A stretch of DNA of 64,000 nucleotides, taken from Deinococcus roseus. Lineage in GTDB: Bacteria > Deinococcota > Deinococci > Deinococcales > Deinococcaceae. This document shows, piece by piece, positions 60,501-64,000 of this stretch. The stretch is from NCBI RefSeq assembly GCF_014646895.1, contig NZ_BMOD01000022.1, positions 1 through 64,000 of the forward strand, in the 5' to 3' direction. Both the position numbers and the translations under genes were made by a program. Each line of letters starts with the position of its first letter. Position 1 is the first letter of the stretch. Below the pieces are notes generated by a model, which made no database searches, was not told the origin of the DNA, and saw only the letters and a program-made list of their open reading frames with translations.

Positions 60501-60650
60501 GTTTTGGAGCTGGAAACCAAGATCCTCCTGTGCCCCGCTGCGCTTGGCACTGTCCCCCTTAACGAAGGGGGATTGGTGTAGGACGAGAAAAATCCCCCTT
60601 CGTTAAGGGGGACAGCCTTGAGCGAATGCGAAAGGCAGGGGGATCTGGCC
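60501..60650. repeat. Palindromic dispersed repeat, copy C (MITE-like)
   Basis: The core (60520-60646) begins AGATCCTCCTG and ends CAGGGGGATCT. Its two inner arms, CTGTCCCCCTTAACGAAGGG... at 60550-60574 and the complement at 60591-60615, are a perfect 25-base inverted repeat. It lacks the GGATGGTTTCCA core of copies A and B, so it is an internally deleted form. It ends about 10 bases from the lysY stop. Confidence 0.78.
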
Positions 60651-60659
60651 GAAGCAAAT

Positions 60660-61697
60660 TTAAGGATGCAGCCCCGCAAACTCCAGCCCCAGCGTTTCCT
60701 CCCAGCCCTGGGCAATGTTCAGGGACTGGATGGCATGACCTGCGGTGCCTTTCACCAGGTTGTCGATGGCGCTCATGACCACCACGCGGCCCGACTCCTG
60801 GTCCACCTCGAAGCCGATGTCGCAGTAGTTGGTGCCAGACACCAGCTTGGGATCGGGGTAACGGTGGATGCCCTTGCGCACCTTCACAATGCGGATGAAG
60901 GGCTCGCTGCCGTACACTTCACGGAAAGCGCCCCACACGTCACGTTCGCTGTAACCATCGGGAATCCACAACTGGGCGGTGGTCAGGATGCCACGCACGT
61001 GAGGACCAGCAATGGCGGTCAGGTGGATGGGGAAGTTGCCGGGAAGCTCCTGGTGCAGCTCGGCGTAGTGGCGGTGCCCGGTGGCGGCGTACACGCGGTA
61101 GCTGTTGTCCCGCTCGGGGTGATGGCTGGCAGCGCTGGCGCTGGCCCCTGCAGCGCTGGAACCCACCAGACCCGTCACGATGATGTCTTTGGGCTGGGGC
61201 ACGCCCAGTTTCAGCAGGGGATAAAGGGCCAGAATGGCACTGGTGGCAAAGCAACCCGCGCAAGCAATGCGTTTTGCACCCTTCAGTTCTTCGCGGTGGA
61301 GTTCAGGGTTGCCGTAAACCCACTGGTCCACCAGTTCAGGGGCGGGGTGGTCCTCGTTGTAGTACTTCTTGTAGAGGTCCAGGTCCTTGATGCGAAAATC
61401 TGCAGACAGGTCAATGATGGTGTCTGCCAGACCGGCAAACTGGCTGAAACGCTTGGCGGCATTACCGTGGGGCAAGGCCAGCACCAGAACATCCACAGGT
61501 TCCAGATCGGCCATGCGGCGGAATTTCAAATTGGTGCGTCCACGCAGATTGGGGTGCACGAAGGTGATGGGATCCCCAGCGTTGCGCTCACTGGTGACCT
61601 GGGTGATTTCAAGGTTCGGGTGGTTCAGGGCCAGACGCAGGAACTCGCCCCCTGCGTAACCGGACCCGCCGACAATTCCAACTTTCAGTTTGCTCAT
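60660..61697 (-). CDS. lysY: [LysW]-aminoadipyl phosphate reductase
   Basis: This 345-residue NADPH-dependent reductase of the ArgC fold has the nucleotide loop VGIVGGSGYAGGEFLRLAL, the LysY-type segment HPNLRGRTNLKFR and the catalytic cysteine in IACAGCFATSA. It reduces LysW-bound aminoadipyl phosphate to the semialdehyde. AAGGAGCAAAAA precedes the ATG. It lies downstream of an unknown gene and lysX on the same strand. Confidence 0.93.
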   Translation of the reverse strand: MSKLKVGIVGGSGYAGGEFLRLALNHPNLEITQVTSERNAGDPITFVHPNLRGRTNLKFRRMADLEPVDVLVLALPHGNAAKRFSQFAGLADTIIDLSADFRIKDLDLYKKYYNEDHPAPELVDQWVYGNPELHREELKGAKRIACAGCFATSAILALYPLLKLGVPQPKDIIVTGLVGSSAAGASASAASHHPERDNSYRVYAATGHRHYAELHQELPGNFPIHLTAIAGPHVRGILTTAQLWIPDGYSERDVWGAFREVYGSEPFIRIVKVRKGIHRYPDPKLVSGTNYCDIGFEVDQESGRVVVMSAIDNLVKGTAGHAIQSLNIAQGWEETLGLEFAGLHP

Positions 61698-61722
61698 TTT
61701 TTGCTCCTTGGAGTGCAGTTCT

Positions 61723-62310
61723 TCATTGTGAAACGTCAGAAAGACGTTTTTGTTTTCGTGTTTGTGGTGGTGCTGTGCTTGAAGTCCACTCCATTCCAGA
61801 GAGGATGTCTTCTCTGAAATCTGGATCGGTCATCAGCAGATAAACGTCTGAACTGTGCACTTTTCGCATGGGGGTTGCTCTGGCCACCGCCAGTTCACGT
61901 TTGCTGATGGTAATGAGTTGCTCCACAATCTGGTTTTGATGGTCCCTGAACAGGGGCATGGGGTAAAACATCATTCTGGGAGGGCAGTCAGGCAGGTCAT
62001 GGTTCCTCTGTGCAAAAGCCCATTTGCTGGGCCGGGCCAGCACCTCCCAGTCCTGAATGAAATCCAGCCCTGCATGCAGGGTCTGGACCCCATAAAGACC
62101 AGACTTTTTGACCATCCTGCAGATGTAGCGGTTGTTGATGGTGAAAGGCAAAGAAAAAGAGTTTCCTGACACTGGATTGACATGAAACCTGGGATCGCTG
62201 TTTTCAAGCTCCAGTCTGTTCAGCAGTTCCCCGACAAAATCCAGGTACAGCTCCAGATCCTCTCTGGAGGAAAACAGGCGCATGTTTTTGATCAGTCTCG
62301 GGTCCAGCAT
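61723..62310 (-). CDS. Hypothetical protein inside the lysX-lysY interval
   Basis: This protein of about 195 residues is not recognised. It begins MLDPRLIKNMRLFSSREDLEL and contains FHVNPVSGNSFSLPFTINNRYICRMVKK and a polar tail ending QKRLSDVSQ. No membrane segment or known catalytic motif. It begins about 50 bases after lysX and ends 26 bases before lysY, so it is probably co-transcribed with both. AAAGGACG precedes the chosen ATG. Confidence 0.65.
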   Translation of the reverse strand: MLDPRLIKNMRLFSSREDLELYLDFVGELLNRLELENSDPRFHVNPVSGNSFSLPFTINNRYICRMVKKSGLYGVQTLHAGLDFIQDWEVLARPSKWAFAQRNHDLPDCPPRMMFYPMPLFRDHQNQIVEQLITISKRELAVARATPMRKVHSSDVYLLMTDPDFREDILSGMEWTSSTAPPQTRKQKRLSDVSQ

Positions 62311-62326
62311 GGGGGCCGTCCTTTGG

Positions 62327-62352
62327 AGAGGGCGCAGCACGCTGCGCCCCTA
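62327..62352. repeat. GGGCGCAGC hairpin repeat
   Basis: GGGCGCAGC/GCTGCGCCC with a 2-base loop, followed by CCTACA. Very similar short palindromes recur between genes in many unrelated bacteria. Here it lies between lysX and the unknown gene and may modulate expression. Confidence 0.55.
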
Positions 62353-62360
62353 CATTGTCC

Positions 62361-63203
62361 TTACTTGGTGTACTGCAGCGTGTATTCGGCCATCAGTCTG
62401 GGGATGTTCACGCCAGTGGTGGACACGCTGTTCTTGAATTCCATGGTGTGGTTGATCTCGATGACCAGCAGGCCACGTTCGGGATCTTCCACGAGGTCAA
62501 TGGCGACGATTTCGCCCTCAACGGCTTTGGCAGCACGCACGGCCAGATCGTTCAGCTCGGGGGTGACTTCGCATTTGGAGGCCTTGCCACCACGGGCGGT
62601 GTTGGTGATCCAGTGTTCGCTGGAGCGGTAGATGGCCCCGATGCACTGGTCGCCAATCACGAAGGCGCGGATGTCACGTTCGGGCTTCTTGACCAGTTCC
62701 TGGATGTAGAAAATCTGGTGCTGGTAGCCTCCAAGCACTTCCTTGTGCTCAATGATGGCCTCTGCAGCGTCCCGGTCGTTGATCTTGGAGACCATGCGGC
62801 CCCAGCTTCCCACGGTGGGTTTCATCACCACGGGGTAGCCGAATTCCTCGATGAGTTCCAGGGCGCTCTCTGCAGTGAAAGCCACTCCAGTTCTGGGGGT
62901 GGGGATGCCTGCAGCGGCCAGACGTGCGTTGGTGGCGAGTTTGTCGCCGCACATTTCGATCACGTGGCTGGGATTGACCACCTTCACCCCGAAGCCTTCC
63001 AGGGCACGGGTGATGGCGTGGCCTCTGGACTGGCTCACACAGCGTTCAATGGCGGCTTTCCAGGGCACCTGTCCTTCACCGAAAGTGAGTTTCAACTGGG
63101 GTGCGTACACCTTGTCGTACTCTATGCCCAGTTCATCCAGGGCATCAAAAAGCATTTTCTCGTCGGGGCGCACACGGTCGTAGATGATTGCGAAATCGGC
63201 CAT
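62361..63203 (-). CDS. lysX: LysW-aminoadipate ligase
   Basis: This 280-residue ATP-grasp ligase joins the amino group of alpha-aminoadipate to the C-terminal glutamate of LysW. MADFAIIYDRVRPDEKML, GYPVVMKPTVGSWGRMVSKIND, and the metal-binding EINHTMEFKNSVSTTGVNI at the end are typical of the RimK/LysX family. AGAGGAAAAA precedes the ATG. It is directly downstream of two carrier-protein genes. Confidence 0.94.
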   Translation of the reverse strand: MADFAIIYDRVRPDEKMLFDALDELGIEYDKVYAPQLKLTFGEGQVPWKAAIERCVSQSRGHAITRALEGFGVKVVNPSHVIEMCGDKLATNARLAAAGIPTPRTGVAFTAESALELIEEFGYPVVMKPTVGSWGRMVSKINDRDAAEAIIEHKEVLGGYQHQIFYIQELVKKPERDIRAFVIGDQCIGAIYRSSEHWITNTARGGKASKCEVTPELNDLAVRAAKAVEGEIVAIDLVEDPERGLLVIEINHTMEFKNSVSTTGVNIPRLMAEYTLQYTK

Positions 63204-63339
63204 TTTTTCCTCTCAAAACTGGGCTTTGGGTTCAGCATTCAGAACAAAACCCCGAAGTCTTGTTGCGCCTCGGGGGAAGTGGACAGGATGTTCTTCTGTG
63301 TGAAGCGTCTTGTGATCTGCTGGTGATCTGCAGCCTGAT

Positions 63340-63504
63340 TTATTCTCCGAAGTCTTCTTCAATCTGGGGCGCAACTGCAAGTTTAGGCGGATTGATGTGG
63401 GTCACTTCCAGCTCTAAAGCGCAGTCGCTACACGTGATGAGTTCTCCGGTTTCAAAACCATTCAGATCGAGAACACTTCCACAATCGGGGCACTCTGCAT
63501 TCAT
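63340..63504 (-). CDS. lysW: LysW-type amino-group carrier protein, variant (EDFGE tail)
   Basis: This is a 54-residue protein with two zinc-ribbon pairs, ECPDCGS (C5/C8) and TCSDCAL (C25/C28), and an acidic tail ending EEDFGE. LysW carries the growing lysine precursor on its C-terminal glutamate; the family tail is EDWGE, so Trp is replaced by Phe here. AAGGAG lies 9 bases before the ATG. It sits between lysX and a second, canonical copy. Confidence 0.88.
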   Translation of the reverse strand: MNAECPDCGSVLDLNGFETGELITCSDCALELEVTHINPPKLAVAPQIEEDFGE

Positions 63505-63649
63505 CAGGATCAGCTCCTTACCCTCAGGTGCTTTTATTTTGCCCCAGGGTGGTCTGATGTGAAAGATCCATTTTCATTTGATGGATAGGGCCAATTTGCA
63601 AGGGTTCACAAAAAGGTTCACACCAGACCATGAATGCAGCAGGTGGGTC

Positions 63650-63823
63650 TTACTCGCCCCAGTCTTCGGCTTCCTGGGGAGCAAGGCTGAGGGTGGCGGG
63701 ATCGAGGCTGGTCACTTCCAGTTCGGCTCCGCACTCGTCACAGACGACCAGTTCGCCAAGTTCGGGGCTGTTCAGTTCGATGCTTGCGCCGCATTCGGGG
63801 CACTCAAAGTTGGTTGCTGCCAT
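63650..63823 (-). CDS. lysW: LysW amino-group carrier protein, canonical (EDWGE tail)
   Basis: This is a 57-residue protein with FECPECGA (C8/C11), VVCDECGAELEV (C28/C31) and the tail EAEDWGE, the LysW hallmark. The C-terminal glutamate is the attachment point used by LysX. AAGGAGTGAAAAC precedes the ATG. It lies 145 bases upstream of the variant copy on the same strand. Confidence 0.93.
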   Translation of the reverse strand: MAATNFECPECGASIELNSPELGELVVCDECGAELEVTSLDPATLSLAPQEAEDWGE

Positions 63824-63866
63824 GTTTTCACTCCTTTATGCCCACACAGGGCCTGAGAACGCTCTT

Positions 63867-63983
63867 TTACTCATCCCACTCTAGTGCAAACCTGTACTGA
63901 CAGTGGGGACATTGGGCTAGGCTTTTGTTCAGCATCTCGTCGGTCAATTCGAATTCCCCGCTGCATTTGGGGCAGGTGGTCAT
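63867..63983 (-). CDS. Mini zinc-ribbon protein, possibly 5'-incomplete
   Basis: A 38-residue frame MTTCPKCSGEFELTDEMLNK... has TCPKC and QCPHC zinc pairs and ends FALEWDE, an acidic C-terminus reminiscent of LysW but with a much shorter tail. No Shine-Dalgarno is seen before this ATG and the frame stays open to the window edge (HRHVW precede the Met), so the true start may lie outside. It could be a third carrier-like paralogue or a plain zinc-ribbon protein. Confidence 0.55.
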   Translation of the reverse strand: MTTCPKCSGEFELTDEMLNKSLAQCPHCQYRFALEWDE

Positions 63984-64000
63984 CCAGACGTGACGGTGCA

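Overview
The window is chromosomal DNA that looks like a moderate-GC member of Deinococcus or a close relative. The lineage call is inferred from three things: the S10-spc-alpha gene order, an alpha-aminoadipate (LysW carrier) lysine pathway, and many start codons with a TANNNT box only 5-7 nt upstream and no Shine-Dalgarno. Leaderless transcripts of that kind are known to be abundant in Deinococcus. I saw no tRNA, rRNA, CRISPR array or transposase gene.

Layout. 1-10335 (+): the 3' end of tuf, then rpsJ-rplC-rplD-rplW-rplB-rpsS-rplV-rpsC-rplP-rpmC-rpsQ-rplN-rplX-rplE-rpsZ-rpsH-rplF-rplR-rpsE-rpmD-rplO-secY, closed by a strong terminator. 10562-14890 (+): adk, infA, rpmJ, rpsM, rpsK, rpsD, rpoA, rplQ, then another terminator. 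14950-18500: accessory stretch with a palindromic repeat element, a short threonine dehydratase gene preceded by what looks like a branched-chain leader-peptide attenuator, a small alpha/beta hydrolase, and a beta-propeller gene bracketed by perfect 16-bp inverted repeats. 18500-26460: trxA, DUF309, NYN nuclease-like gene, plsX, mscS, fabF, cupin, ppk. 26547-33177 (-): TPR protein, glgP, dxs, lipoprotein. 33396-37666 (+): rapZ, yvcK-like, glucodextranase-C-like surface protein, EamA transporter. 37761-44191: DUF4127, aminoglycoside-phosphotransferase-like kinase, two unknowns, winged-helix protein, lepA.

44422-48413 (-) is a tight seven-gene run: DUF3006, ComEC-like metallo-beta-lactamase-fold protein, an NTP-pyrophosphohydrolase-like gene overlapping a half-size degenerate paralogue, and two paralogous secreted alpha/beta hydrolases flanking a MerR regulator. 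48480-64000 carries a scattered lysine module, all on the minus strand: lysJ, lysZ, lysY, lysX and two tandem lysW-type carrier genes, with a third mini zinc-ribbon gene at the right edge. Between them lie tandem GNATs, small secreted proteins, a DUF4419 gene coupled to a MocR-type regulator, a sirtuin without the zinc cysteines, and a LacI-type regulator.

The ribosomal and SecY genes form the translation and secretion core. PlsX and FabF feed lipid synthesis, Ppk and GlgP handle polyphosphate and glycogen reserves, Dxs supplies isoprenoids, and LysW/X/Z/Y/J make lysine (possibly also arginine precursors) on a carrier protein. The most notable unexplained signals are the ilvA leader peptide plus terminator, the duplicated LysW carriers, the 16-bp inverted repeats around the propeller gene, the dispersed palindromic element that abuts or supplies gene stop codons, and the split NTP-pyrophosphohydrolase pair.
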